The position numbers and the translations under genes are program-made. Below are positions 48,306-57,041 of a stretch of DNA of 64,000 bases, in pieces. Below the pieces are notes generated by a model. That model made no database searches. It had not been told where the DNA came from and saw only the letters and a program-made list of their open reading frames with translations. This stretch comes from Vibrio brasiliensis LMG 20546. GTDB taxonomy: Bacteria > Pseudomonadota > Gammaproteobacteria > Enterobacterales > Vibrionaceae. The stretch spans positions 1-64,000 of the forward strand of contig NZ_AEVS01000075.1 in the NCBI RefSeq assembly GCF_000189255.1, read 5' to 3'. Positions within the stretch are counted from its first letter, which is position 1. Every line of letters begins with the position of its first letter.

Positions 48306-48656
48306 ATGCTGAATACAATCAAGTTTGTTGTCCTATCCTCGATATTTATTCAATTTTCTGCAATAGCAGGGGAGCAGCAAAATGAAATTGTTGCATTGTC
48401 TCGATTGGCAGGGATGGCTGAATATTGTCAGCACTATTACGAAGATTCGAGTAACAATACGAAAGCTAAAGTTATGCATCAGTTTAATCGTCAACTATCA
48501 GAGAAAGCAGTATCGTTGTTTAGTTCAATGGAAGATTCAAAATTGGCTAGCGATAATCGAATTAGCGCATATAAAAAGTACAAACAAAAATTCAGCTCAA
48601 CGTCAGATACAGTTTGTTCCAATTTAGAGCACACCATTGGAACACTAGAGCTGTAG
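48306..48656 (+). CDS. Secreted cargo protein of unknown function
   Basis: A 116-residue protein with a signal peptide (MLNTIKFVVLSSIFIQFSAIA, cleavage before GEQQN) and two cysteines in the mature part (about 40 and 103) that might pair. The remainder is helical. Visibly more AT-rich than the virion genes, hence a likely acquisition. Located downstream of the viral operon; perhaps superinfection exclusion or a lysogenic conversion factor. Confidence 0.6.
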   Translation: MLNTIKFVVLSSIFIQFSAIAGEQQNEIVALSRLAGMAEYCQHYYEDSSNNTKAKVMHQFNRQLSEKAVSLFSSMEDSKLASDNRISAYKKYKQKFSSTSDTVCSNLEHTIGTLEL

Positions 48657-48687
48657 GCTTAATGAGGCTAAGTGTTCAGAGGATGGA

Positions 48688-49176
48688 ATGTATACCGAAC
48701 TAATTAAATATGTAGTACTAATCGTCACTAGCTTTCTTGGTGCAGCATTCGGCGCTCACTTCACGTTGTCTCGGTCTAAGAAAGAAAAAATTTGGGATGA
48801 GAAAAGGGAACTCTACAGTAGAGTAATTATAGCTCTGGAAGATATTTCGTATTGGGCTGAGCAAGTTCGCTCTGAACATTGTTGTGAGTATACTAGTCGC
48901 CCAGACTCTAATTTCGATGAGTCCATGAGAGATATCCAAAAATTAACAGTCTCAGGCAGGTTGGTAATGAACGATGAATTTTATAAACTTCTAGAGTCTG
49001 TAAATAGCTCCTTACGAACAGAAAATTTTAATGCACATGAAGCCGCTCAACAATCCTTTGATAATCCCCACTCAGATCACTTGTTTAGACATGCAGTAAG
49101 AATTCGCGACATTGCTGAAGAGCACTTGCCTAAGTTAATCGAGGCAGCAAGACAGGATCTGCCAAAACGAACATAA
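48688..49176 (+). CDS. Cargo membrane-anchored protein of unknown function
   Basis: 162 residues: one N-terminal membrane helix (YVVLIVTSFLGAAFGAHFTL) then a cytoplasmic helical domain (KKEKIWDEKRELYSRVIIALEDISYWAEQVR...LVMNDEFYKLLESVNSSLR). Its ribosome site is weak (GAGGA). This membrane-helix plus helical-bundle layout recurs in small defence or cassette proteins; no family is recognised. It is AT-rich and separate from the viral operon. Confidence 0.6.
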   Translation: MYTELIKYVVLIVTSFLGAAFGAHFTLSRSKKEKIWDEKRELYSRVIIALEDISYWAEQVRSEHCCEYTSRPDSNFDESMRDIQKLTVSGRLVMNDEFYKLLESVNSSLRTENFNAHEAAQQSFDNPHSDHLFRHAVRIRDIAEEHLPKLIEAARQDLPKRT

Positions 49177-49281
49177 CACCGTTCAAAGTATCAACATACT
49201 TTTTCTAATCCGACTACATAACTATAAAGCATCAGGTATGAAAAGCTTTTGTCCAAGTAGCTACGAGTTAGAGTACATTAT

Positions 49282-49309
49282 AAAAAGCCCGCCACCAGCG
49301 GGCGTTTTA
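49282..49309 (+). terminator. Terminator at the right end of the prophage
   Basis: GCCCGC / GCGGGC stem with CACCA loop, A-run before and TTTT after, downstream of the cargo genes. Confidence 0.85.
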
Positions 49310-49493
49310 AAAGGGGATAGTTTACCTTGGGATGAGTGGTTGGTTGCAGTTGAGGAGGTTGTTTTCTGAACAGCAACCGCATGGCTAGCAAATAAGCAGC
49401 CGTACTTGATAGTGAGGTTATTGTATAGATGTGGTCACTATGTGGTCGGTGTTCTTTATTTTTTCTTTATTGTCAGTAATTTAGGGTGAAAAT
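49310..49493. other. Non-coding prophage right end with candidate arm site
   Basis: Together with 49177-49281 this is gene-free. At 49430-49445 is TGTGGTCACTATGTGG, matching the left arm candidate at 36036-36051 in 14 of 16 bases, with the same 11-base period and 49 bases from attR. Confidence 0.6.
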
Positions 49494-49511
49494 AGAGGCT
49501 CATTGCTGAGC
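49494..49511. repeat. attR, right attachment repeat
   Basis: AGAGGCTCATTGCTGAGC, same as 35916-35933. It is also the left part of the ccoG terminator. Confidence 0.92.
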
Positions 49512-49515
49512 CTCT
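49494..49515 (-). terminator. ccoG terminator, overlapped by attR
   Basis: AGAGGCTCA / TGAGCCTCT, a perfect 9-bp stem with TTGC loop, 22 bases past the ccoG stop. On the minus strand it is followed by ATTTTC. Confidence 0.8.
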
Positions 49516-49537
49516 TTCCATTGGGTGAATAGACAGT

Positions 49538-50956
49538 CTAGAGCTTCTTAATGAAGCGACTCTCTATGGCAATAGTGAAGTCTTCGCTGTCGGACAGTAT
49601 AAACTGAATTGTCGAAACAGGAGAGCTGAGTTTGTCAGGATGAACACCAAGGCTCATTGGCAGGTTCAGTACTTCACCCGGTTCTACCTGTACGGTTTGT
49701 TTGCCGTACCAAGAGACATCACTAAGTCCTTCTACGTCCAGTTTGTACTCTTGTTCTTGCTGAGTCTTGTTGATGATCTTAAGAGTGTAAGTGTTCTCCA
49801 CTTCGCCCAAACCATTCACTCTGAACAGCTGGTTACGATCACGTAGTACGCTCAGGCCTGCCGGGTCAACACTGGCAACCTGAACAAAGAACAGGCCAAT
49901 CATTACTAATAATACGGCGCCGTAGCCCAGCAGTTTAGGGCGAGCAACCTTAGTGTGTTTACCCGAAAGACGGTGCTCAGTTGTGTAGCTGATGAGTCCT
50001 TTTTCATAGCCCATGCGATCCATGGTTTTGTCACAGGCATCAATACAGGCACCACAGTTAATACATTCGTATTGTAGGCCGTCACGAATATCGATCCCTG
50101 TCGGACAAACCTGTACACACAGGTCACAATCGATACAGTCACCCAGTCCTAGTGCTTTTGGATCGGCTTTACGTGAGCGGGGACCACGTGTTTCGCCACG
50201 TTTGGTATCGTAGCCGACGATAAAGGTATCTTTATCGAACATTGCTGACTGGAAGCGAGCGTAAGGGCACATGTGAATACACATGATTGAGCGCATCCAA
50301 CCTGCATTAGCGTATGTACAAATAGCAAAAAATAGCACCCAGAATACAGGCCAGAACTCAGCGTCAAAGGTGAAGAAACCGACTACCAGCTCTTTAATTG
50401 GCACGAAGTAGCCTGTGAAGGTGAAACCTGTCGCCAGAGCGATACCCCACCAAGCCAAATGTTTCGCTGTCTTGCGTAAGGCCAGATTGGCCGTTATTTT
50501 GCCAGAGTCTTGCTTACGACGTTTGTTGGCACTGCCTTCTAGCTTTTCTTCAAACCATATGTACATAAAGGTCCAGACGGTTTGCGGACATAGGTAGCCA
50601 CACCATACCCGTCCTAAGAAGGTGGTGAGGAAAAACAGGCCAAAGGCTGCGATCATAAACAGTAGTGCAAGCAGAGTCAGATCTTGCGGATAAAGGGTGG
50701 TACCGAAAAAGTTGAACTGTTGATGACCAATATCGAGCAGGATTGCTTGGCGTTCGCCATAAGGAATCCATGGGATAAGGGCAAAAAATACCAGCAGAAA
50801 CCAACCACCGTAGCGGCGCAGCTTCTGAAAGGTTCCTTTACTCTCGCGGACGTAAATCCGATTGCTTGGGTTAAACCTGTCGCCCTTGGTCTTATGAGTT
50901 TTCGGGTTAAAGGTTTTGGGAGTCACATCTTTGATATCGATTTTATCCTGACTCAT
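49538..50956 (-). CDS. ccoG: Cytochrome c oxidase accessory protein CcoG (RdxA/FixG)
   Basis: A 472-residue membrane ferredoxin-like protein that reduces copper for cbb3-oxidase assembly. About five membrane segments in the first 240 residues, GRVWCGYLCPQTVWTFMYIW (about 112), and two 4Fe-4S sites in CIDCDLCVQVCPTGIDIRDGLQYECINCGACIDACD (about 263-298). The C-terminal part forms an Ig-like periplasmic domain. It lies next to the phage attachment site; before insertion it was followed about 50 bases later by srkA. Confidence 0.95.
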   Translation of the reverse strand: MSQDKIDIKDVTPKTFNPKTHKTKGDRFNPSNRIYVRESKGTFQKLRRYGGWFLLVFFALIPWIPYGERQAILLDIGHQQFNFFGTTLYPQDLTLLALLFMIAAFGLFFLTTFLGRVWCGYLCPQTVWTFMYIWFEEKLEGSANKRRKQDSGKITANLALRKTAKHLAWWGIALATGFTFTGYFVPIKELVVGFFTFDAEFWPVFWVLFFAICTYANAGWMRSIMCIHMCPYARFQSAMFDKDTFIVGYDTKRGETRGPRSRKADPKALGLGDCIDCDLCVQVCPTGIDIRDGLQYECINCGACIDACDKTMDRMGYEKGLISYTTEHRLSGKHTKVARPKLLGYGAVLLVMIGLFFVQVASVDPAGLSVLRDRNQLFRVNGLGEVENTYTLKIINKTQQEQEYKLDVEGLSDVSWYGKQTVQVEPGEVLNLPMSLGVHPDKLSSPVSTIQFILSDSEDFTIAIESRFIKKL

Positions 50957-51172
50957 TACGCTTCCTTCTTTAGGCTAAAAGGCGAGATTTCTGCTGATCT
51001 CGCTCGTTAGACATTGCTATCTATTATTTTAGTAATTACTTATGCTCGGCGATTATATACGCAATAACATTTTTATTTCTTTAACACTATCAACCTTTAA
51101 CAACAAAGATCAGTACAGTTTTATAAATAAATAACCTAACAGTTTTACCTTTATACGGTCAGTAGATATAAA

Positions 51173-51195
51173 AAAAGCGACCTGAGGTCGCTTTT
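51173..51195. terminator. yihD terminator
   Basis: AAAAGCGACC / GGTCGCTTTT stem, TGA loop, 15 bases past the yihD stop. The rest of 50957-51210 is AT-rich and gene-free, presumably the ccoG promoter. Confidence 0.9.
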
Positions 51196-51210
51196 ATTTT
51201 CAATCTGTTT

Positions 51211-51477
51211 TTACTCTATGATGCCGCGAGCACGTAGAATCGCAGTTTTAAAGTCATCTTCCTGGTCTTTTTTAAGACCCGGGATCATTTCATCTTTGCC
51301 GCTGTTACGCATTTTAAGATGGTAGATCAGAACATCATCAGTCAGCTCTTCAAGCTTTCCCTGATAACCTGCTTCTTGCGCCAGTTTGACGATAAACTGC
51401 AGCAGGTTCATTTCCTGATCTTTTTGCCACTCTGGTTCCAGCAGCTCTAACAGTTCTTCTATTCGATGGCATTTCAT
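51211..51477 (-). CDS. yihD: YihD (DUF1040) protein
   Basis: An 88-residue cytosolic protein. [20 protein letters not shown] ... [41 protein letters not shown] follows E. coli YihD closely. Function not established. The start was set at MKCHR (51477) with GGAG before it; five upstream codons are open but not family-like. It neighbours srkA-dsbA in E. coli too. Confidence 0.92.
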   Translation of the reverse strand: MKCHRIEELLELLEPEWQKDQEMNLLQFIVKLAQEAGYQGKLEELTDDVLIYHLKMRNSGKDEMIPGLKKDQEDDFKTAILRARGIIE

Positions 51478-51546
51478 CAGCTTTCTCCACACAACTTATA
51501 ATGATTTGTTGCTAAAGGTATCAAATAGGTACTGAGAAGGTAAGAA

Positions 51547-51573
51547 AAAAGCGCAGCCAAGACTGCGCTTTTT
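51547..51573. terminator. Terminator upstream of yihD
   Basis: AAAAGCGCAG / CTGCGCTTTT stem with CCAAGA loop; it directly follows the stop of the 55-residue frame on the minus strand. Confidence 0.88.
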
Positions 51574-51575
51574 AA

Positions 51576-51743
51576 TTAAGCAGCTTTAACCACTTTAGGA
51601 GAAGCCACAGTCATTAAGGCTGTTTTTTCAACTAAGGTCATGGTTGGAGCGACTTTCTTTGCCACAGGAGCGGAAGTGAAACCGCTACGACGGCGCATCG
51701 CACTTGTGTTTGTGTGCGAGAACCTGACTGTTGTTGGGCGCAT
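51576..51743 (-). CDS. Small basic protein, 55 residues, unknown
   Basis: Reads MRPTTVRFSHTNTSAMRRRS and ends TLVEKTALMTVASPKVVKAA. GGTAA lies 4 bases before the ATG and a strong terminator follows 3 bases after the stop, which supports a real small gene. Rich in Thr, Ala and Arg/Lys. No family recognised. It is below common ORF cut-offs. Confidence 0.5.
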   Translation of the reverse strand: MRPTTVRFSHTNTSAMRRRSGFTSAPVAKKVAPTMTLVEKTALMTVASPKVVKAA

Positions 51744-51865
51744 TAATTTACCTAACTGTCAGGCATATCCATTGCCAATGTAATGGCCTGATTAACTATG
51801 AGTTGAGCTCCATTGCTGAAGTTTGGCTCTTCTGGCTTACGCCAATCCAAATAATTAATCAGGAA

Positions 51866-51889
51866 TATTGATATGCACGCATATCAATA
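51866..51889. promoter_or_regulatory. Palindromic probable operator
   Basis: TATTGATATGC-AC-GCATATCAATA, perfect 11-bp arms. It lies in the 292-bp gap between the 55-residue gene and the Spo0M-like gene and could regulate either. Confidence 0.55.
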
Positions 51890-52036
51890 AATAGATTAGC
51901 ATTATCAGTCAGATTGGTCGATATGTAATCGATGTGTGGTTGCTACAATTATGTGAACAAGTCACTAGCAGTGAGACAGCAAAGCAGATTAGTATGAAAA
52001 TAATTTAATGGTCTCGTGTGTGCCAAGGAGGTGTGT

Positions 52037-52834
52037 ATGTCGTTGTTTAAGAAAACGCTGGCGACGTTTGGTATTGGCTCTGCAAAAGTCGACTCTGTAC
52101 TCCAGCAAGAAGTACTGTATCCGGGACAAAAACTCAACATTACCATTCATGTTTATGGTGGTTCGACTGCTCAAGAGATAGATAACATCGATCTCAAGCT
52201 TTATTGCCGCTATATCAAAGAGGTGCCAGCTAATCACGATAAAGACAAAGCTAATGCTGGCCGAATGCGCCGTGTTCCGGCAAGTTATGCATTAGCTGAG
52301 TGGTCACTGCCTTACGCTTTCACCATTGAGCCTGGCGAAACGCGCGATTTCGCAGTAGAGCTGGATGTACCTTGGAATACGCCAGTTACCATTGGTGATT
52401 CTAAAGTCTGGCTAGAGACAGGTTTGGATATCGCGATGGCAAAAGATCCTACTGATAAAGATATTCTCACTGTACGACCTGACCCACTGTTAGACGGCAT
52501 TTTTACTGCGTTGGAAGAGCAGGGGCTGCGTATTCGTCAGGTTGAGTGTGAAGAAGTAGACGGCTTTGCCATGCCATTTGTACAGGAATTTGAGTTTGTT
52601 CCTACCACTGGGCCTTTTCATGGTCGTTGGCGAGAGTTAGAAGTGGTCGCCTATCGCAGCGATGATGAGTTACAGATGTGGTTTGAAATTGACCGTCATC
52701 GTGAAGGTGCCAAAGGTATGCTCGCAAGCTTGCTAGGCATTGGTGATCTAAAGCGTCAGATGTCGATTCCACTGCATACTTCTGCTCAGGAAGCAGGGCA
52801 GAAAGTGGTTGAATATCTGGATAGCCACTCTTAA
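52037..52834 (+). CDS. Spo0M-like sporulation-control family protein
   Basis: A 265-residue protein of the Spo0M/arrestin-like family: MSLFKKTLATFGIGSAKVDSVLQQEVLYPGQKLNITIHVYGGSTAQEIDNIDLKLYCRY fits the N-terminal domain. Vibrio do not sporulate; the family's role here is unknown, perhaps a scaffold or stress protein. A perfect AAGGAGG lies 5 bases before the ATG at 52037, deciding the start. Confidence 0.85.
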   Translation: MSLFKKTLATFGIGSAKVDSVLQQEVLYPGQKLNITIHVYGGSTAQEIDNIDLKLYCRYIKEVPANHDKDKANAGRMRRVPASYALAEWSLPYAFTIEPGETRDFAVELDVPWNTPVTIGDSKVWLETGLDIAMAKDPTDKDILTVRPDPLLDGIFTALEEQGLRIRQVECEEVDGFAMPFVQEFEFVPTTGPFHGRWRELEVVAYRSDDELQMWFEIDRHREGAKGMLASLLGIGDLKRQMSIPLHTSAQEAGQKVVEYLDSHS

Positions 52835-52882
52835 CCAAAAATTAACCAACTTTCAGCTTACAACTGTAAGCCTAATATGCCA

Positions 52883-52920
52883 TACTCTTGAGTAATTATT
52901 CCAATCGTTACTCAAGAGTA
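52883..52920. repeat. Large inverted repeat before hemolysin III gene
   Basis: TACTCTTGAGTAA / TTACTCAAGAGTA, perfect 13-bp arms with a 12-base spacer, ending 7 bases before the ATG. It would cover the ribosome site if folded. A smaller IR (GCTTACA / TGTAAGC) is at 52857-52872. Confidence 0.7.
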
Positions 52921-52927
52921 GGGCCGA

Positions 52928-53581
52928 ATGTCTGCTAATCCAGCCGCTGCATATAGTGTTAAAGAAGAGTTTGCCAATACGCTAACCCATGCTCTGGGTA
53001 TGGTGCTGAGTATTGTTGGCTTGGTACTGCTGCTGATCAAATCTACAGAGCACAACGCCGATACACTGACGATCACTAGTATGAGTGTTTATGGTGCGAG
53101 TATGATTGTGCTGTTTTTAGCTTCCACTCTTTATCATGCTGTGCCGTACCAAAAAGCCAAACGTGCACTGAAAACTTTCGACCATTGTGCAATCTATCTG
53201 TTGATTGCCGGTAGTTACACGCCCTTTCTATTGGTGAGCTTACGTACACCACTGGCAATTAGCCTGATGGTTGTGATTTGGAGCATCGCCCTGTTCGGTA
53301 TCATTATGAAGATGGCGTTTGTTTATCGCTTTAAAAGGCTTTCTCTCGCAACTTACCTGATCATGGGCTGGTTATCTTTGATAGTGATTTATCAACTGGC
53401 GATGAACTTGTCGTTAGGTGGCTTGGCGCTGTTAGCGGCTGGCGGTTTGATTTATTCGCTGGGTGTGATCTTCTATGTCGCGAAACGCATCCCTTACAAT
53501 CATGCTATCTGGCATGGCTTTGTCCTGGCGGGATGCGCTTGTCACTTCTTTGCTATTTATCTTTATGTTGATCCCGTCTAG
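52928..53581 (+). CDS. Hemolysin III family membrane protein (TrhA/PAQR)
   Basis: A 217-residue seven-helix membrane protein. The PAQR metal motifs are visible: [15 protein letters not shown] (His near 22), LYHAV in the middle and [21 protein letters not shown] at the end. Homologs control membrane fluidity with unsaturated fatty acids. It is convergent with the next gene and their stops overlap by 4 bases. Confidence 0.9.
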   Translation: MSANPAAAYSVKEEFANTLTHALGMVLSIVGLVLLLIKSTEHNADTLTITSMSVYGASMIVLFLASTLYHAVPYQKAKRALKTFDHCAIYLLIAGSYTPFLLVSLRTPLAISLMVVIWSIALFGIIMKMAFVYRFKRLSLATYLIMGWLSLIVIYQLAMNLSLGGLALLAAGGLIYSLGVIFYVAKRIPYNHAIWHGFVLAGCACHFFAIYLYVDPV

Positions 53582-54144
53582 CGAGTTTCAACTTTGATGA
53601 TTTTTGCGTTGATTTGGTACTGATCTGCACGCTTAACATTAATTTTTATCGTCTTACCTGCAACCGCTTGTTGTGGACGCAGGTAAGTGTCTGCAAGGCG
53701 TTTAATGGAAGTCCAGACTGACACTGTTTCAGTCGCGACAACAGCGCCTGACATATCCATCAATTCCAGTTCCACTTCTACTGACACCACAGATTGAGTA
53801 CTTTGGTTAGTCAGTGATGTCTCGATAACCAACTGATCTGACTGGTATTGAGCTGTGCCTAACAGCAGATCTACACCAGAATCAGAAAGCTGCATAACCG
53901 GCTTTTGGCTACCTAGTGTAATCACGCTGCCCACTTGTCGATTAATGACAGGAATAGTAGCCACGGGTTTTACTGGGATTGCGCTACTTGTCGTTGTAGC
54001 TTCAGTTGTTTGCGTCTCTACAACGTATTGCCAGGTGAAGTCATCATTAAGCTGAACCTGACGTCCATCGTTTAGTGTTACGGTTTGCGCCGCAAAGGTC
54101 ATGCTGCTTAGTAGCAGGCATGACAGTCCAAGAGTCGTTTTCAT
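53578..54144 (-). CDS. Secreted protein, DUF3157-like
   Basis: About 188 residues with a signal peptide ([18 protein letters not shown]). The start of the mature chain ([23 protein letters not shown]) is a pattern I associate with DUF3157 of Vibrio, then a Thr-rich linker and a C-terminal beta domain. AAGGA sits 6 bases ahead of the ATG at 54144, so I prefer it over the ATG two codons earlier. Function unknown. It may be read from the trkA-trkH transcript. Confidence 0.75.
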   Translation of the reverse strand: MKTTLGLSCLLLSSMTFAAQTVTLNDGRQVQLNDDFTWQYVVETQTTEATTTSSAIPVKPVATIPVINRQVGSVITLGSQKPVMQLSDSGVDLLLGTAQYQSDQLVIETSLTNQSTQSVVSVEVELELMDMSGAVVATETVSVWTSIKRLADTYLRPQQAVAGKTIKINVKRADQYQINAKIIKVETR

Positions 54145-54153
54145 ATTCATTCC

Positions 54154-55599
54154 TTAACGTCGCCAGAAGGCTGGGAAGAAGAGTACCAGTAGGGTCAGGA
54201 TCTCCAGTCGTCCCATTAGCATCCCCAGACTGAGTAACCATTTTGCTGCATCAGGCAGAGGCGCAAAGTTACCCGTCGGGCCGATAACCGAACCCATGCC
54301 AGGGCCGACATTGGCCACTGCGGTAATTGAGCCTGAAATACTGGTGATCGGGTCGAGCCCCATCGCACTCAGGCCACCTGCAATAGCAATAATAGTGATA
54401 AAAAAAGTTAAACCAAAAGCCACCACTGAACGCACAATATCATCGTTGACCGGACGTTGATTGTAGCGTTGAACAAAGACACCAGAAGGGTGGATCAGTT
54501 TCATCATCTGCTTATTGAGCAAAGTAATCGCAATCTGAAAGCGGAAAATCTTGATCCCGCCAGAGGTTGAGCCGGAACAGGCGCCAGCCATCATCAAGAA
54601 AGCAAACAGCGTGGTTGGTAGTGCGCCCCAGGCGGTAAAGTCTTCGAGACCAAAACCTGTGGTGGTGACGACCGAAACAATGTTAAACATCGACACTCGC
54701 AATGCATCGAGTACCGCGTAGCCATCACGAATAACCAGCCAGGCTGAAATGATCAGACTGCTAATCAGAAACAGATAAGAGAAGCCTCTGACCTGAGCAT
54801 CCTGAAGTAACTCGTTGAGTCTGCGTTTTCTGATTGCCGCAACAAACAACAAGAAAGGTAAGCCGCCCAGGAACATAAACAGAGTAGCAACCCAGTGGGC
54901 ACCGTTAGAGAAATGGTTCATTGAACCATCGGATGTCGAGTAGCCACCCGTCGATAACGTGGTAAAGGCGTGGTTTATCGCTTCAAACAGATTCATGCCA
55001 GTCAGCAGATAACCGACAATACACAGCCCGGTTAATGCTAAATAAACCGCGACAATATTCTTCGCTACCGTTTTGGCTCTTGGGCTACTTTTATCTGACC
55101 AGTCTGACGATTCAGTATGGAACAGCTTCATACCACCGACGTTTAACATCGGCAGTACAGCTACGGCCATAACGATAAAGCCAATGCCTCCCAGCCACTG
55201 CAATATTGAACGCCACAGCAGGATACTTGGCGCCATATTGTCTAGCCCACTTAGCACCGTAGACCCAGTAGTAGTGATGCCTGACATGGTTTCGAAGTAA
55301 GCGTCTGTGAAACTGATGTGGTTGATAAATACGAACGGCAGAGCTGCAAACGCGCTGGCAATGGTCCACACCAGACTGGTGATAAGGAACATATCGCGCA
55401 CACTGAGTTTAAAATCTTTGGTTCGGCCAATACTTAGACAGATAAAAGCGGCCAGATGAGTGATCAGGACCGCTTGACCAAATTCGAGAAAACCTGACGT
55501 ACCAGTGATAAACGCAACTAAGGTAGGGACGTACATAAATAGGGCGAGTTTAGAAAGAACTAGCCCTATAACAAACAGTACGGGACGGAAATTAACCAT
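54154..55599 (-). CDS. trkH: Trk potassium uptake system membrane subunit TrkH
   Basis: A 481-residue K+-translocating subunit with about ten membrane segments and four selectivity P-loops: for example TTGSTVLSGLD, STGGYSTSDGSM, TTGFGLEDF and NVGPGMGSVIG. It binds a TrkA ring that gates it with nucleotides. It is 9 bases after trkA, in an operon. Confidence 0.96.
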   Translation of the reverse strand: MVNFRPVLFVIGLVLSKLALFMYVPTLVAFITGTSGFLEFGQAVLITHLAAFICLSIGRTKDFKLSVRDMFLITSLVWTIASAFAALPFVFINHISFTDAYFETMSGITTTGSTVLSGLDNMAPSILLWRSILQWLGGIGFIVMAVAVLPMLNVGGMKLFHTESSDWSDKSSPRAKTVAKNIVAVYLALTGLCIVGYLLTGMNLFEAINHAFTTLSTGGYSTSDGSMNHFSNGAHWVATLFMFLGGLPFLLFVAAIRKRRLNELLQDAQVRGFSYLFLISSLIISAWLVIRDGYAVLDALRVSMFNIVSVVTTTGFGLEDFTAWGALPTTLFAFLMMAGACSGSTSGGIKIFRFQIAITLLNKQMMKLIHPSGVFVQRYNQRPVNDDIVRSVVAFGLTFFITIIAIAGGLSAMGLDPITSISGSITAVANVGPGMGSVIGPTGNFAPLPDAAKWLLSLGMLMGRLEILTLLVLFFPAFWRR

Positions 55600-55608
55600 A
55601 ACCTCTGC

Positions 55609-56985
55609 CTAAAGGAAGAACGGACTTGGCTGGAATAGCGCTTCTACGTCTGGTACGTACTTCTTATCCACCAGGAACATCACCACGTGATCATCCTGTT
55701 CGATAACGGTACGGTCATGGGCAATCAGTACCTCTTCGCCACGAACAATGGCGCCGATAGTGGTACCCGGTGGAAGTTTAATGTCGCCAATCGCTCGGCC
55801 AACCACCTTCGAAGTGGTTTCATCACCGTGGGCAATCGCTTCGATCGCTTCTGCTGCACCGCGTCGTAGTGAAGATACGTTAACAATATCCGCACGACGA
55901 ACGTGTGTCAGTAGTGCTGAGATAGTCGCTTGCTGTGGCGAGATCGCAACGTCGATAACACCGCCTTGTACAAGATCAACGTAGGCACCGCGCTGGATAA
56001 GCACCATCACTTTCTTCGCACCCATGCGTTTTGCCAGCATGGCAGACATGATGTTCGTTTCATCTTCGTTGGTCAGGGCGATAAACACATCAACCTGATC
56101 GATATTCTCTTCAGCCAGCAACTCTTGGTCTGCCGCGTCGCCACAGAATACGATAGTGTTTTCCAGTTCTTCTGAAAGTTTCTCAGCACGCTGATAGCTG
56201 CGTTCAATAAGCTTAACGCTGTAGGACTGCTCAAGACGACGAGCTAAGCTGGCACCAATGTTACCCCCGCCGACAATCATGATGCGTCGGTAAGGTTTCT
56301 CAAGGCGTTGCAGCTCACTCATTACTGAGCGAATGTGGTTACTTGCGGCAACAAAGAATACCTCATCGTCGGCTTCGATAATGGTGGTCCCCTGTGGCCG
56401 GATTGGGCGGCCTTGACGGAAAATTGCGGCTACACGGGTATCAATATGTGGCATGTGTTCACGCAGTGCCGATAGTGCGTTACCAACCAGCGGGCCACCG
56501 TAATAAGCTTTAACCGCAACCAGACTGACTTTCTGCTCTGCGAAGCTTACTACCTGTAGAGCACCAGGATACTGAATCAGGCGTTCAATATAGCTGGTAA
56601 CAAGCTCTTCCGGGGCGATTAAGTGGTCAACAGGCACCGCACCAGACTGGAATAGCGCTTCCTTTTCAGACAGGTACTGAGGCGAACGAATACGGGCGAT
56701 ACGGTTTGGAGTGTTAAACAGAGAGAAAGCGACCTGACAGGCAGCCATGTTAGTCTCATCCATATTGGTTACCGCGACCAACATATCGGCATCTTGTGCG
56801 CCCGCTTCACGGAGCACATCCGGGTGGCTTGCATGGCCATTCACCACACGTAGATCGTATTTATCTTGAAGTTCACGCAGGCGATCTGAGTCTTTATCGA
56901 CGATGGTTATATCGTTGTTCTCACCGACCAGGTTTTCTGCCAACGTGCCGCCAACCTGACCCGCACCAAGAATGATGATTTTCAT
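55609..56985 (-). CDS. trkA: Trk potassium transporter peripheral subunit TrkA
   Basis: A 458-residue cytosolic NAD(H)/nucleotide-binding gating subunit with two RCK domains. The Rossmann motifs are [24 protein letters not shown] (1st, about 7-30) and [25 protein letters not shown] (2nd, about 238-262). First gene of the trkA-trkH pair, 56 bases after rsmB. Confidence 0.96.
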   Translation of the reverse strand: MKIIILGAGQVGGTLAENLVGENNDITIVDKDSDRLRELQDKYDLRVVNGHASHPDVLREAGAQDADMLVAVTNMDETNMAACQVAFSLFNTPNRIARIRSPQYLSEKEALFQSGAVPVDHLIAPEELVTSYIERLIQYPGALQVVSFAEQKVSLVAVKAYYGGPLVGNALSALREHMPHIDTRVAAIFRQGRPIRPQGTTIIEADDEVFFVAASNHIRSVMSELQRLEKPYRRIMIVGGGNIGASLARRLEQSYSVKLIERSYQRAEKLSEELENTIVFCGDAADQELLAEENIDQVDVFIALTNEDETNIMSAMLAKRMGAKKVMVLIQRGAYVDLVQGGVIDVAISPQQATISALLTHVRRADIVNVSSLRRGAAEAIEAIAHGDETTSKVVGRAIGDIKLPPGTTIGAIVRGEEVLIAHDRTVIEQDDHVVMFLVDKKYVPDVEALFQPSPFFL

Positions 56986-57041
56986 ACCGTTTTCTCGTTT
57001 AACTACTTAAAAAGGCGACAGGAGTACTGCCGCCATATCAC

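Larger units (their letters stand above)
35916..49511. mobile_element. Integrated tailless (corticovirus-like) temperate phage
   Basis: A 13.6-kb insertion between ccoG and srkA, bounded by 18-bp direct repeats. Left to right it has integrase and repressor (leftward), then about 22 rightward genes: Cox-type protein, HUH replication protein, packaging ATPase, a candidate double-jelly-roll capsid protein, many tiny membrane proteins, spike/adhesin candidates, a peptidoglycan hydrolase and membrane lysis proteins, then two cargo genes. All frames look open and spacing is tight, so it may be functional. Known PM2-like prophages of Vibrio are the nearest relatives I can name. Confidence 0.88.

Noticed and set aside
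35916-49511. Filamentous (Inoviridae) prophage, because of Rep plus many small membrane proteins and an ATPase
   Set aside because: No Zot-type ATPase with its usual partners, no pIII/coat arrangement; a 297-residue capsid candidate, integrase, repressor and muramidase fit a tailless double-stranded phage better.
50684-51010. 108-residue frame opposite ccoG
   Set aside because: Antisense to a fully recognised protein.
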